A stretch of 64,000 nt of DNA from assembly GCF_024494645.1 (NCBI RefSeq), contig NZ_JANHDJ010000001.1, positions 310,001 to 374,000 of the forward strand, read 5' to 3'. The position numbers were made by a program, and so were the translations under genes. This DNA is from Halohasta litorea. Its GTDB lineage: Archaea; Halobacteriota; Halobacteria; Halobacteriales; Haloferacaceae. Positions 53,001-61,249 of the stretch are shown here, piece after piece (the first letter of the stretch is position 1; each line of letters opens with the position of its first letter). The notes under the pieces were generated by a model. It ran no database searches, was not told where the DNA came from, and worked only from the letters and a program-made list of their open reading frames with translations.

Positions 53001-53643
53001 TGCTGCCCTCGTTCACGGAGATATCGCTTTGTGTGGCTGGTTCGAAGCCGTCCTGTGTTGCTTCGATATCGACCACACCAGTTGGAACCTCAATCGAATA
53101 CTCTCCGTTTGCATCCGTTTCAACAGTTGACGGTAAGTCAGTGCCTTCGATCAGGTCCTGATCGGATCGGTGACTCACCGCTATTTCCACATCGGGTATC
53201 GGACCCTCGATTTCTCCCCCCGTCGACTCGACTGTTCCAGACACGTTCCCGGTAGTTCGTTCCAGCGCTTGATTGTCAATGAAATTCTCGGTCACCGGTG
53301 AGTTGGTGGTTGAGACGGAAATTTCTCTGTTGACACTCTTGTAGTTGTTGTTCGGATCGCTGATTTCCAGTGTCTGGTCCTCATAGGGGACATCTTCAAG
53401 ACGGTAGGTACCATCGCTGTCGGTCGTTGTTTCGAGATCGTCGTATTTGGCGATGCTGACTGTCACATCGCCAAGCGGCTCGCCGATCTCGTTTTCGATC
53501 GTTCCCGTGATGTTGCCACTAGCTGGGTCACCGTCTTGATGATCGGCAGCAACACTCCCGGTCAACAGCACGACACCACCCAGCAATAGGAGGGTAAAAA
53601 GAATGACAAGCCGATGGGTTCGTCCGAAAACTAAGGATCTCAT
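50089..53643 (-). CDS. S-layer glycoprotein paralogue with carboxypeptidase-regulatory repeats, no PGF-CTERM
   Basis: 1184 residues. A signal peptide (LVILFTLLLLGGVVLLTGSVA) is followed by four carboxypeptidase-regulatory-like (CarboxypepD_reg/Cna_B) units starting near 45, 133, 225 and 325 (GTIENEIGEPLGDVTV, GRVVQS). The second half, about 480-1000, parallels the S-layer glycoprotein at 43429: NTRLVG against NTRLLG, VGMYGALM against TGLYGGLV, and ISGETNIAPG against ISGETNVAPG. A CARDB-like unit then precedes a C-terminus ending DVAVAATVTGAMHLLGQWT, with no PGF motif and no basic tail. The anchoring is unclear. The start is ATG 53643, with TTAAATACC about 48 bases upstream. Confidence 0.82.
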   Translation of the reverse strand: MRSLVFGRTHRLVILFTLLLLGGVVLLTGSVAADHQDGDPASGNITGTIENEIGEPLGDVTVSIAKYDDLETTTDSDGTYRLEDVPYEDQTLEISDPNNNYKSVNREISVSTTNSPVTENFIDNQALERTTGNVSGTVESTGGEIEGPIPDVEIAVSHRSDQDLIEGTDLPSTVETDANGEYSIEVPTGVVDIEATQDGFEPATQSDISVNEGSTTSVNPDMSERLTTVSGSVTNTRGNPIRDATIEVAVDDPDMWPGLGSLTATTDSSGGYTINNVPVSTTSPEKTRTITASADNFMSSEESSSISESGETVNFELDHVNGGLEGRVVQSVDGSSAPLHGINVTVEGEDTTTTDSNGEYSFADLPFGSHELTVEHPKYETETREIQIRQGETSEEEFTVERTEPVELSIDSVAPDSWQAGDEVTVSYSFNETVYDTVDFSVDGIVSPTTLDTEYGTFEGETTFTVPERQQINDGQYTIDLSALGTSKTESFEVSNVFDSEQVEFSETDYQSPAGDFVEVSLSTGDLDEAYILIGGDREANEGNLQNYLDVLHVSGDATFVINTRLVGSDRDSEDVYIPVEGDVTSYAHSIGAGSEPTGEFSDVSFEDENGNEIAGTLAEFRTEMGLSARGSPLQAGRYRLVAGGSGTVIERNDNIPDFRQPVARSNLVFTQPEIGEVTTYTLPPAAADRVEQFDDTDESMGTGDIGALLGAATETDRVARGDRILIEVQSVGMYGALMDRQASENSVVNTNQDGPGNIPADWVQTLLDRHEGVHIELTDTELGAPNHGGSTLQFENVDESDLYILPDDSADQWNNTDAIGTDPLIGGFYVVIDTRGNDPFDRQPRDGDELTFDIAYESPPDSRYEYKNYDFSIGARPNPFDPAVNEVDGLEHFPYFGSSDTTVSANDSFVFEDPYIDYGETTLNDELIVAAEEGSVISGETNIAPGSQAEMQLIASNRPNPKTITIEDVEISEDRTFEITEDFSDFEPGERVEVEFYSQGRLIENRLIDKRGVRVVDDLDNPSNFEIESLTEEAEVVRGQRLSAIETTIVNTGEIADRQLVEFTLDGETIRNQSVTLEAGEDVSLDLSDEFVVLPVGEYEYTVRTEDDERTGQLTVTEPDSENDTRINSLDSEGPTVSGSPEETGDPTESDPEGLFGLFGIRSRDVAVAATVTGAMHLLGQWT

Positions 53644-53809
53644 GGTTGTGAAGCGGGTGCGCAGTAGATGTCGAATACTCTCAGTATGGGTATTTAATCT
53701 TCTTGCTGTAATTCTCAATTCATATAATTTATTGCGCGATCAGCTGAGTATGACCGACGGACAGATGAAAGGCTTGATGTGGTGACCTTTCGTTGGGTCA
53801 CTAACGAGT

Positions 53810-54226
53810 ATGCCGGAGTGTACAAATTGTGGCACCCAAGTCGGGGAGTCGGCCAACTTCTGTCCGAACTGCGGGAAGCCACAGAACCCAACCGCTCAAA
53901 ACCGGCTCGATCAGAAGATCGAAAAGCGGGCCAGCCAACAGGCCAGCCAGCAGGCTGGATCGAGCCAGTCGACAAGCCAACGGAGCCAGCGCGACGAGCT
54001 CATCGAGCGCGCAGGCTACGCGTTTGGATTCATTTTTGTCGTTTCGGCAGTTTCGGTCCTCCCGAGTCCTGGAGGCGTGTTCACGCTCCTCGGCGGACTA
54101 CTGTTGTTCCCACCCGTCCGACAGCTCTCAGCACGAGTGTTCGGATCGCCACTTAAAGCGGAATTCAACGCGGCCGTCGCAGTCGTGTTGATGCTTCTCG
54201 GCACTGCGATTCACTACATCTTGTAA
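53810..54226 (+). CDS. Zinc-ribbon membrane protein
   Basis: 138 residues: an N-terminal zinc ribbon (CTNCG and CPNCGKP), a Gln/Ser-rich linker (QQASQQAGSSQSTSQRSQ) and two or three membrane helices (YAFGFIFVVSAVSVL, GGVFTLLGGLLLF, AAVAVVLMLLGTAIHYIL). The role is unknown; the layout recalls the gene at 31998 turned round. It is divergent from the S-layer paralogue and convergent with the surface protein at 54258. Confidence 0.75.
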   Translation: MPECTNCGTQVGESANFCPNCGKPQNPTAQNRLDQKIEKRASQQASQQAGSSQSTSQRSQRDELIERAGYAFGFIFVVSAVSVLPSPGGVFTLLGGLLLFPPVRQLSARVFGSPLKAEFNAAVAVVLMLLGTAIHYIL

Positions 54227-54257
54227 GAAGTCTGGAAAGTAAATCTGCTGTCTATTT

Positions 54258-55541
54258 CTACCGTCGACGCCAGACGACGAACGTCCCCACCGAGAGTGCG
54301 GTCATGACGAGCCCGATGAGCGCTTGTGGATACAACAGCCCGATCAAGGTGTCGACAATCCCACCGCTCTCGGTGGTTTCTTCGCCGTCGCCGGTCTCCG
54401 ACTCCGACTCGGTGCCCTCGACTGTGATCGTTCCCTCAACACTGTCACCGTCGGTGGTGACGGCGTATGCGGCCTCACCCGGATCGGTGGGGGCCTGTAG
54501 TGTCGTCGACACCGTGGTTTCGGCTCCCGAGTCGAGCCGTGTCCCAACCGAAGCCCGTGACTCCTCGCCCAACTCGAAGACGACGTCTCCCCGTTCGGTC
54601 GTCGGCCACTCATTGGTCACCGTCGCGGTGATTGTCACCGACTCACCGGGCTCGACACGCTCGGAAATGTCGAGCGACGAGATACGGAACGGCCCGCCCT
54701 CCGGGGATTCGCTTGGCAGTGCCACGGTCTCGGTGCGGCCGGTGTCAGTTACTTCGACAGTGATCGCATCGGGGAACGTCTCGATCGTACTGAAATCCGT
54801 CTCCAGAGATCCATCGTTGAACCCACGGAGCACGATCACGTCTGCATCGGCGTGGGTGTCATACATTCGGCGGCGCTCTCCGAACGGCGTCCGGTCGGCG
54901 AACGGTCTGTTGTGGTCTCGGAGCATTCGATCGCTCATGAACACTCCCTCCAACTCGGTGTAGGAGAGTGTTGGACTGCTTACGTTGACGTTGTATCGAA
55001 CGCGGTTCGACTGCAGTTCGATCTCCCGATCGCTCTGTGACGTGCTGGATGCCCCACCCTCCCACTCCACCGCAAGCGTCTGTTCGAGCACTTCGAAGGG
55101 GGCTGCGTTTTCGACGGACGTAGTGCCAGCCACAGCCCCGTCGTTGATGTCGACGGTCGTCCCGCGACTATTGCCGAGGACCAACACGTACGTGCCCTCG
55201 AGATCGGTTGTCTCCAAGGTCGTTTCATTGTCTTCGAATGTGATCTCGCGAACAAGCGGTCCGACCTCCTCGGTTTCGGTATCGTACTCTCGGAGGAGGA
55301 GTCCCTCGGCGTCGATCTCGTTGTGGGGGTCCTCGAACCAGAGCGTCTGGCCCTGCCAGTAGAGGTCTCCGGAGCTTAGATGCCGGTCGACGCCGTTTCG
55401 CTCGGCGTCATCGTCGGTGTGTGAGAGAAACACCGGCTGGTCGGCACTCGCTGTCGATGCACCGACAGTGCCCACACTCGCAACAGCCCCAAGCACGGCC
55501 AGCAGCACCACACATACCACGACCCGCGTGTGCTCACTCAT
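54258..55541 (-). CDS. Surface protein with S-layer-like N-terminal domain and C-terminal membrane helix
   Basis: 427 residues: a signal peptide (VVVCVVLLAVLGAVASV), then a domain containing LYWQGQTLWFED, the kind of YQGQ segment that begins haloarchaeal S-layer/BGTF proteins. A CARDB-like domain follows near 275-360, then an acidic Ser/Thr/Glu linker (TESESETGDGEETTESGG), a membrane helix and RRR. It is probably a third, smaller surface paralogue anchored by its own helix. The position with the other two surface genes supports that. Confidence 0.72.
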   Translation of the reverse strand: MSEHTRVVVCVVLLAVLGAVASVGTVGASTASADQPVFLSHTDDDAERNGVDRHLSSGDLYWQGQTLWFEDPHNEIDAEGLLLREYDTETEEVGPLVREITFEDNETTLETTDLEGTYVLVLGNSRGTTVDINDGAVAGTTSVENAAPFEVLEQTLAVEWEGGASSTSQSDREIELQSNRVRYNVNVSSPTLSYTELEGVFMSDRMLRDHNRPFADRTPFGERRRMYDTHADADVIVLRGFNDGSLETDFSTIETFPDAITVEVTDTGRTETVALPSESPEGGPFRISSLDISERVEPGESVTITATVTNEWPTTERGDVVFELGEESRASVGTRLDSGAETTVSTTLQAPTDPGEAAYAVTTDGDSVEGTITVEGTESESETGDGEETTESGGIVDTLIGLLYPQALIGLVMTALSVGTFVVWRRR

Positions 55542-55867
55542 GGGTTACCCGTCGAAACCGCCTACAACAGAGATGAACGATCGATTCGAGCAGTCGAAGT
55601 GTGGCTGAGTCATACACCTATGCTGTAACGCGGACGTATTATATCCATCGTCGCTGACCATTCTTTTAATCGATACGTTGTGATATTCCTCTATTCCATT
55701 GTTTTCAAGGGCCTATGAACTACTCCAGATGGTTGAGTCATCGCACCCGTACGGACGATTGAGGTGGTACAACGAGCACAATCCGTACTGTACTCTATTA
55801 TGACGTCGCGCGCTTGAACTCACGGGAACCAACACGTATTATAAGAGTCCGATTGAACAACGTTTCA
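55542..55867. other. Divergent region before uppP
   Basis: 326 bases with no gene I can support. The TATTATAAG box at 55837-55845 is the likely uppP promoter. A second AT-rich box, GTATTATATCC at 55635-55645, could serve the minus-strand surface gene or nothing. No repeat or tRNA seen. Confidence 0.5.
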
Positions 55868-56695
55868 GTGAGTGCTACGGATCTTCTCGTTGCGGTTCTG
55901 GCTGGTATCGTCCAAGGAATCGTTGAGTGGCTTCCGGTCTCCAGTCAAGGTAATCTCTCGCTGTTTTTGACTGGCGTGGGGATGTCTCCGGATATCGCAC
56001 TGCAGCTCGCACTGTTTCTTCAGATTGGGACGACTCTCTCGGCTGCCAGCTACTATCGCGAGGAGATTGCGACTGCGGCCCGCGGACTGCCGCTATGGCG
56101 GCCACAGGCTGCGTTTGACCAACAGAATGCGCTGGTTTCGTTCATTTTGATTGCCTGTCTTATGACTGGGCTCGTCGGGATTCCGCTATATGTGTATGCC
56201 GTCGACTTTGCGGGTCAACTGTCCGGTGGACTGTTTATTGGACTGATCGGTGTCCTCCTTATTCTAACGGGAGTTTTGCAGTTGGCATCTGAATCAGTCG
56301 GCGCAGGCTATCGAGAACACCCCACACTGGTGGATGCCTGTCTCGTCGGCGCTGCACAGGGGGTCGCTATTCTCCCCGGCATTTCTCGGTCCGGGACGAC
56401 AACAAGCACGCTGTTGTTCCGAAGCTACGATCCACCGGTTGCATTTCGGCTTTCATTTCTACTGTCGATTCCCGCTAGTTTGGGGGCTGCGGTCCTCACT
56501 GTCGTTGGTGCTGGTGGCCTCCCTGGAATCAGTCCAGCGGGGGCGATTGCTGCAACTGCTACCAGCGCTGTCGTTGGCTATGTGACTATTGATGCGTTGA
56601 TGCGAATCGTTGAGCGACTCCCGTTTTGGCTCATCTGTTTTGGGCTTGGTGGCCTCGCGATCATTGGTGGTGGCGTCGTCTCGTTGATCGTATGA
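55868..56695 (+). CDS. uppP: Undecaprenyl-diphosphate phosphatase (UppP/BacA family)
   Basis: Dephosphorylates a polyprenyl diphosphate so that the lipid carrier for glycan assembly can be reused. 275 residues and about eight membrane helices. Both catalytic motifs are present: GIVEWLPVSSQGN and PGISRSGTT. GTG 55868 is preferred over ATG-like starts upstream because TATTATAAG sits about 27 bases before it (leaderless). It is the first glycan-related gene here and converges with the minus-strand membrane operon; it fits the sugar transferase and acyltransferase that follow. Confidence 0.93.
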   Translation: MSATDLLVAVLAGIVQGIVEWLPVSSQGNLSLFLTGVGMSPDIALQLALFLQIGTTLSAASYYREEIATAARGLPLWRPQAAFDQQNALVSFILIACLMTGLVGIPLYVYAVDFAGQLSGGLFIGLIGVLLILTGVLQLASESVGAGYREHPTLVDACLVGAAQGVAILPGISRSGTTTSTLLFRSYDPPVAFRLSFLLSIPASLGAAVLTVVGAGGLPGISPAGAIAATATSAVVGYVTIDALMRIVERLPFWLICFGLGGLAIIGGGVVSLIV

Positions 56696-56746
56696 GGCCT
56701 CAAAAACAAAACCGGATGTTGATATCTGCTGGCGAGGGTATCTGTA

Positions 56747-57355
56747 CTACTCGGTGTCGGCCTCGTTCGAATCTACATCGTCCTCTGCGGTCTCACGATG
56801 AGAGTCAGTAGTCTCTGTGTTTGTCGATGACGGTGGTTCTGGCGGTTCAAAAGCGGAGATGATCAGTTGTACAGCTTTCGTCTCTTGAATATCTCTTAGT
56901 GTCCGTTGTGAGCCAAGCCCAAACAGTCCAACAAGGGCCATGAGGATTGCGACTACTGTGCTTACGATTGATAGACTCTGTGTTAGTCCACCAACAAGCA
57001 GGACGCCCAGCGCACTCGCGATGACACCGAAGCTGACAACGTTGACTGGACGCTCTTGGAACGCAGTGACACCGTTGTGTACTCCACTCATGAGCGTCGA
57101 CGTTTGGGCGCTCTGTGTGAGCTCCTCCAGGAGACGATCTATGAGTTCGATGACGGGGCCGACAGTCCACGTCTCTCGGAGATCGATTACGATCACCTCC
57201 GGTTCAGGTTTGGCCGTAAGCCATCGGTAAATAAACGACCCAGAGACTACACGTTGGATCACGTTGGTCGACCGATTGGCTGTTGAGGTGATCCACCGTC
57301 TTCCCCGTCGGATTAGGCTGACTGTTATCGATCCGTCACGGGTTGTGTTGGACAT
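56747..57355 (-). CDS. Membrane protein, last gene of the DUF4330 operon, function unknown
   Basis: 202 residues. The N-terminal 70 residues are basic and beta-rich (WLTAKPEPEVIVIDLRETWTVG). Then come a helix, two membrane segments near 105-145 (FGVIASALGVLLVGGL, IVSTVVAILMALVGLFGL) and an acidic Ser/Thr tail. No domain is recognised. It starts one base after the DUF4330 stop, so it is the distal gene of a four-gene minus-strand operon (59259 to 56747). Similar haloarchaeal proteins occur next to polysaccharide genes, by my recollection. Confidence 0.65.
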   Translation of the reverse strand: MSNTTRDGSITVSLIRRGRRWITSTANRSTNVIQRVVSGSFIYRWLTAKPEPEVIVIDLRETWTVGPVIELIDRLLEELTQSAQTSTLMSGVHNGVTAFQERPVNVVSFGVIASALGVLLVGGLTQSLSIVSTVVAILMALVGLFGLGSQRTLRDIQETKAVQLIISAFEPPEPPSSTNTETTDSHRETAEDDVDSNEADTE

Positions 57356-57356
57356 C

Positions 57357-58172
57357 TTATTGGCTCAGCTCACTCACATTTCCTGTGACTGTTGTTGTTC
57401 CGAGATCGAGTCTCAGTTGCTGGCCGATTCGAAGGGGACTATTGTGGAATCGATTTCCAGACTCGGTTTCAATGGTCCGCAACTCGACTGTGAGTCTAAC
57501 GTCTCTGTTCGTTGGATGCTCGCGAAGATAGATATTGCCGTCATCACTTTCGAGGACGACCTCCGCAGGTTGTGTGGTCACCGATTGAACTGTCACAAGT
57601 GGCTCACCATGGCTAGTTTGGGTCAGTCCCTCCGAAATTCCCGCTGCAACATCTTGGTCGATATCCTCGAGTTTTACCTCCGTCGTGATGTACTCAGTAT
57701 TTAGATCCGAACCATCTTTGTCGAGGCGTTGTATCGATCCCTCGGCACCATACTCATCGGTCTCGATGGTGAGAGTATCTCCGACACGGAATCGAGTTCC
57801 AGCAAATTCGAATCGTGGTGTGTTGGGAGTTGCTTCGGCGATGTCTCCCTCCAGTTCGGCTCTAATGGTGACTGCTTCGGTGGTCGCGTCGACAGGAGTT
57901 GAATACACATCAGTCACTGTCAGATTGTGGCCCTCACGTTCCATGGTGTCGCCTGCTGTGATACGGTCGGCGACGTAGTCTGGATGGTTTCCGAGGTTAA
58001 TAGTTGCATATCGGGTATTCAACTCGGAGTTGTCAGATCCTATGTCATCAGCGTTTGGCGCAACAACAACTGCGATACCAGCAACTCCAATAGCAACGAC
58101 TAGAAGGATCGCTAGTGCATCGATTACATTGATCGCGCCAAAGAGATTGCCTTCATCGTCGATTAGCTCCAT
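57357..58172 (-). CDS. DUF4330 family membrane-anchored protein
   Basis: 271 residues. The N-terminus ELIDDEGNLFGAINVIDALAILLVV is the DUF4330 hallmark (DxxGxLFGxINxxD plus a membrane helix). The rest is an extracytoplasmic beta domain. DUF4330 genes are often found near polysaccharide or cell-envelope genes in bacteria and archaea; the activity is unknown. The stop and the next ATG are one base apart. Translational coupling with its neighbours is likely. Confidence 0.82.
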   Translation of the reverse strand: MELIDDEGNLFGAINVIDALAILLVVAIGVAGIAVVVAPNADDIGSDNSELNTRYATINLGNHPDYVADRITAGDTMEREGHNLTVTDVYSTPVDATTEAVTIRAELEGDIAEATPNTPRFEFAGTRFRVGDTLTIETDEYGAEGSIQRLDKDGSDLNTEYITTEVKLEDIDQDVAAGISEGLTQTSHGEPLVTVQSVTTQPAEVVLESDDGNIYLREHPTNRDVRLTVELRTIETESGNRFHNSPLRIGQQLRLDLGTTTVTGNVSELSQ

Positions 58173-58265
58173 AGAGTGCCCCCGAGAGTCATATGCAAAC
58201 GAGTCTGTTCCGTTAGGATAGGTATTACTATCTTTTCTTTGTGATCTATCGACGTTTGTTAGTGC

Positions 58266-58757
58266 TTACTGTTGGTGGATTATGCGACGGTCGACAAGTG
58301 CTACTATAAGTGCAATAGACCCAACTACCACAAGCACTCGATAGTCCGACGAGACATACAGCCCTGGTGTCGGGTGGCGATACCACGAAAAGGGATACAG
58401 CCAGGCGCTTGCAGCCCCGTCGGCCCATATTTTGAGACCATCGGTTAGCAGGTGTGAAATCCCACCGGCCACTAGTAATATAAACGCAGTTCGATGGTGA
58501 TCAGCAACGACCAGCGATCCAATAGCAGCGAGAATACTGATGCCACCGAGTGTGTGGACTGCGCCGATATTGAATGGAACCCCGAGTGTGGTTTCGATGG
58601 TCGCGTCGGTGACGAACAGCCCAATTCTGCTGAGATCCGGAAGTAGGGCTCCTATCATTCCCATTGCGACCCAACGTTTTGTGAACCACTCAACGTACCA
58701 CCTTGCGACAGTAAAAATGGTGTAGGCAATCAAAACATGCGAAAGGAGTTCAGCCAT
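58266..58757 (-). CDS. YdjM-like metal-dependent hydrolase membrane protein
   Basis: 163 residues. Starts MAELLSHVLIAYTIF, with H residues near the start and LPDLSRIG, then GGISHLLTDGLKIW: these are the H-x-D-type motifs of the YdjM/LexA-regulated membrane hydrolase family (DUF457). About four membrane helices. It overlaps the upstream OB-fold-like gene by eight bases. The function is not established. Confidence 0.75.
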   Translation of the reverse strand: MAELLSHVLIAYTIFTVARWYVEWFTKRWVAMGMIGALLPDLSRIGLFVTDATIETTLGVPFNIGAVHTLGGISILAAIGSLVVADHHRTAFILLVAGGISHLLTDGLKIWADGAASAWLYPFSWYRHPTPGLYVSSDYRVLVVVGSIALIVALVDRRIIHQQ

Positions 58758-59259
58758 TGTGATCTGCCTCTGTGGTATTTGATCGCTGATCAAATGTGAG
58801 TTGCTGGAGGTTGAGTTGCCACTGGGTGAGGAAGTATCCAATCGCAAACAGAATGCCCACAACAGAGACAGCTAGTTTGTACTGAGACTCCGTTGGGCCG
58901 TGATTTACGACGACGGTTTCTGAGGCCGTCATGGTCTCGTCGGCCTGAAGTGTTCCGTAGGCTTGGACAGTACCGCCTGGCTCGACTGTAGCAGTGGTGT
59001 CGTGGACCTCGATTTCGGCTGCAACCTCGTCGGCATCATCGGTGATCTCGATTGTGAGTGTCTCGTCGACAGGGTCTGTGGACTGGACCTCTCCAATTAG
59101 GAGGATACGCTCATCGACGTACTCCTCGTAGTCGGTGTCAAGCTGCTCGCCTGTCGGGTGTGGCCAGTTTGTGTCGTAGGTAGCGCCGTAGTGGATACAG
59201 AGACCGAAAGCACCGAACAGCAGCAAGATGCAAACGGCGACTCGGAGCCCGGTTCGCAT
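58750..59259 (-). CDS. Membrane-anchored protein with OB-fold-like middle, first gene of the operon
   Basis: 169 residues: a helix (RVAVCILLLFGAFGLCIHY), an extracellular beta segment of about 95 residues (GEVQSTDPVDETLTIEITDD, GGTVQAYGTLQADET; OB-fold-like, similar to NfeD/SoxD-type small domains), then a second helix (AVSVVGILFAIGYFLTQW). ATG 59259 is preceded by ATATATACAAG about 27 bases away, so leaderless. It leads the four-gene minus operon and overlaps the next gene by eight bases. The role is unknown. Confidence 0.65.
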   Translation of the reverse strand: MRTGLRVAVCILLLFGAFGLCIHYGATYDTNWPHPTGEQLDTDYEEYVDERILLIGEVQSTDPVDETLTIEITDDADEVAAEIEVHDTTATVEPGGTVQAYGTLQADETMTASETVVVNHGPTESQYKLAVSVVGILFAIGYFLTQWQLNLQQLTFDQRSNTTEADHNG

Positions 59260-59380
59260 ATGTACTGTCCGAGAGGGGTAGCGTACTTGTATATATTGAC
59301 TACGTGTCGGCGGCTGTTCCTGTTGTGAGAACAAGAGATACAGTACATTTTATATAAATTGCCCATTTGGTCATAGATGA
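59260..59380. promoter_or_regulatory. Divergent promoters of the DUF4330 operon and the sugar transferase
   Basis: The 121-base gap contains two TATA boxes: ATATATACAAG near 59285-59295 for the minus operon, and TTTTATATAAATT at 59348-59360 for the sugar transferase. Each lies about 27 bases from its start codon, the spacing of leaderless haloarchaeal promoters. Confidence 0.6.
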
Positions 59381-60841
59381 ATGTTGACAGGGTGGCGATA
59401 CCGGGCTGTGAGTGTGACTGGTGTTGTCGCGCTCGTCGTGAGTAGTCTCCTTATTGCCAATCACCCCGCAGTCCAGCAGTTGTTCACGACCTACGTGCCG
59501 CTATTTAATCGGCTCGAACCGGCGGTTCTAAACGTCGTCTCGCTGTGGTGGGCGGTACTGTCGAGTGTGGTTGTCATTGGGGGGAGTCTGTTGCCGTTGT
59601 ACAGACCGCGGCCGAGTCGGGTGCTCGATACGGTGTTTTATGCTCAAAAGCGGGTTATTGTTGGTGGGCTTGGACTGGCGGCGTTTGGATATTTCCAGTG
59701 GTCTCACCGCCTCCCGCGGGCAACACTCACGATGACCGTCGGGTTGTTGCTGGTTACTGTGCCAATCTGGTTCGTCTGGATCCGTCGACGGCCGATTGCC
59801 GACGCCGGGCGGACGTTACTGGTTGGTGACGATCTCGAACAAATCGAGCGGATAGCGCTAACGGTCGACTCGGAGGTCGTTGGATGCCTTCGTCCAGCGG
59901 TGACTGCCGATAAGACTGTGATTGCCGACGGTGGTCTCTCAATGTCTGACTCTCCACAGGAGTCCGCTAGGGGTAATGCTACGGCGGCCGAGCAGGTCGA
60001 CGGCCACGGAGGACTTGAATCTCTCTCGCATCTCGGCGGGCTCTCGCGTCTCAATGACGTGCTCGTCGAGGAGGATATCGATACCGTCGTCTTGGCGTTC
60101 CGGCAGGCTGATCGTGGGGACTTTTTCGGGGCACTCGATGTCTGTCACGACCATGGTGTGAACGCGAAAGTCCATCGGGAGTACGCCGACAGTGTGTTGG
60201 TCTCGGAGGGTGATGTTGGAGATCTTGTGGATGTTGATCTCGAACCGTGGGATCCACTAGATCATCTGCTCAAGCGGCTATTTGATATTGTGTTTGCGAC
60301 GGTTGGGCTGGTTGCTTTCGCACCACTGATGACTGTGATAGCCGTCGCAGTCAAACTCGATAGTCCAGGGCCGGTATTCTACTGTCAAGATCGAACCGCA
60401 GGTTTCGGGGAAACGTTCCCAGTGTACAAGTTTCGATCCATGATTCCAGAGAGGGAAGATACAACGCCGACTGAGGACGAAGAGAACAGTCGAATTACTC
60501 GTGTTGGACGTTTACTGCGCAAAACCCACCTAGACGAGCTTCCCCAGCTGTGGTCTATTTTCGTTGGCGATATGAGTGTTGTCGGACCACGGGCGGTATG
60601 GACAGAAGAGGAAGTACTGCTTGAGGATGACGAGCCTGCATGGCGGAAACGGTGGTTCGTCAAGCCAGGATTGACTGGCTTAGCACAGATTAATGATGCC
60701 AAAAGTACGGATCCGAATCTAAAATTGCGATACGATCTAGAGTATATTCGTCAGCAGTCGTTCTGGTTTGATCTGAAGATTGTTATTCGGCAAATCTGGA
60801 AAGTATTGACTGACATCCGAGAGCTCCCCTTTGAAAAGTAA
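59381..60841 (+). CDS. Polyprenyl-phosphate sugar transferase (WbaP/WcaJ type)
   Basis: Starts glycan assembly by moving a sugar phosphate onto a polyprenyl phosphate carrier at the membrane. 486 residues: about four N-terminal helices, a CoA-binding-like Rossmann middle (about 130-270), a further helix (FDIVFATVGLVAFAPLMTVIAV), then the catalytic domain with YKFRSMIP, THLDELPQLWSIFVGDMSVVGPR and KPGLTGLAQI. TTTTATATAAATT is about 27 bases upstream of the ATG. This is the key gene of a polysaccharide or glycan locus together with uppP and the genes at 63 kb. Confidence 0.93.
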   Translation: MLTGWRYRAVSVTGVVALVVSSLLIANHPAVQQLFTTYVPLFNRLEPAVLNVVSLWWAVLSSVVVIGGSLLPLYRPRPSRVLDTVFYAQKRVIVGGLGLAAFGYFQWSHRLPRATLTMTVGLLLVTVPIWFVWIRRRPIADAGRTLLVGDDLEQIERIALTVDSEVVGCLRPAVTADKTVIADGGLSMSDSPQESARGNATAAEQVDGHGGLESLSHLGGLSRLNDVLVEEDIDTVVLAFRQADRGDFFGALDVCHDHGVNAKVHREYADSVLVSEGDVGDLVDVDLEPWDPLDHLLKRLFDIVFATVGLVAFAPLMTVIAVAVKLDSPGPVFYCQDRTAGFGETFPVYKFRSMIPEREDTTPTEDEENSRITRVGRLLRKTHLDELPQLWSIFVGDMSVVGPRAVWTEEEVLLEDDEPAWRKRWFVKPGLTGLAQINDAKSTDPNLKLRYDLEYIRQQSFWFDLKIVIRQIWKVLTDIRELPFEK

Positions 60842-61249
60842 GTATCGGATCTCCAGGCCCTAACTCACAGAAAGGATTCCCCAGCGCAAAACTCACGCTG
60901 AAATGTGTTGTATACACTTTGGTTGGTGTTGAATTCTTTCTGTAGGACCCATCTTCACACAAACAGCGGTGAAAGGCAGTCTGAGGAGCATCGATCTGTG
61001 CCTCTCATCGACTGCGGGGGACCTTGTCGGAAAACCGCATGGAGGCGTTGGGTTCGAGGCAGTCTCCTACGACTGATATAATAGTAATACTACAACCAAC
61101 TCCAATTCTGACTGCTGTGAATATACTTTCAGGGGGGACCCAAGCAGATCTAACTCTACTACCGACGGCGAAGGCCAACTAGACCTGCTGTCTTTGGTCG
61201 AAACTGAGCGTACTTGCTGTTTTGTTCCTTGAGATCTTACGATTTGGTA
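60842..61249. other. Gene-poor stretch after the sugar transferase
   Basis: 408 bases with no gene I can support, of lower GC than the rest. On the minus strand the frame of the decayed ORF at 61250-61579 stays open for 60 more codons to 61067, without a known motif. No insertion-sequence ends recognised. Confidence 0.4.

Noticed and set aside
60950-61075. Possible insertion-sequence fragment after the sugar transferase
   Set aside because: No terminal inverted repeats, target duplication or transposase motif could be seen in any frame.
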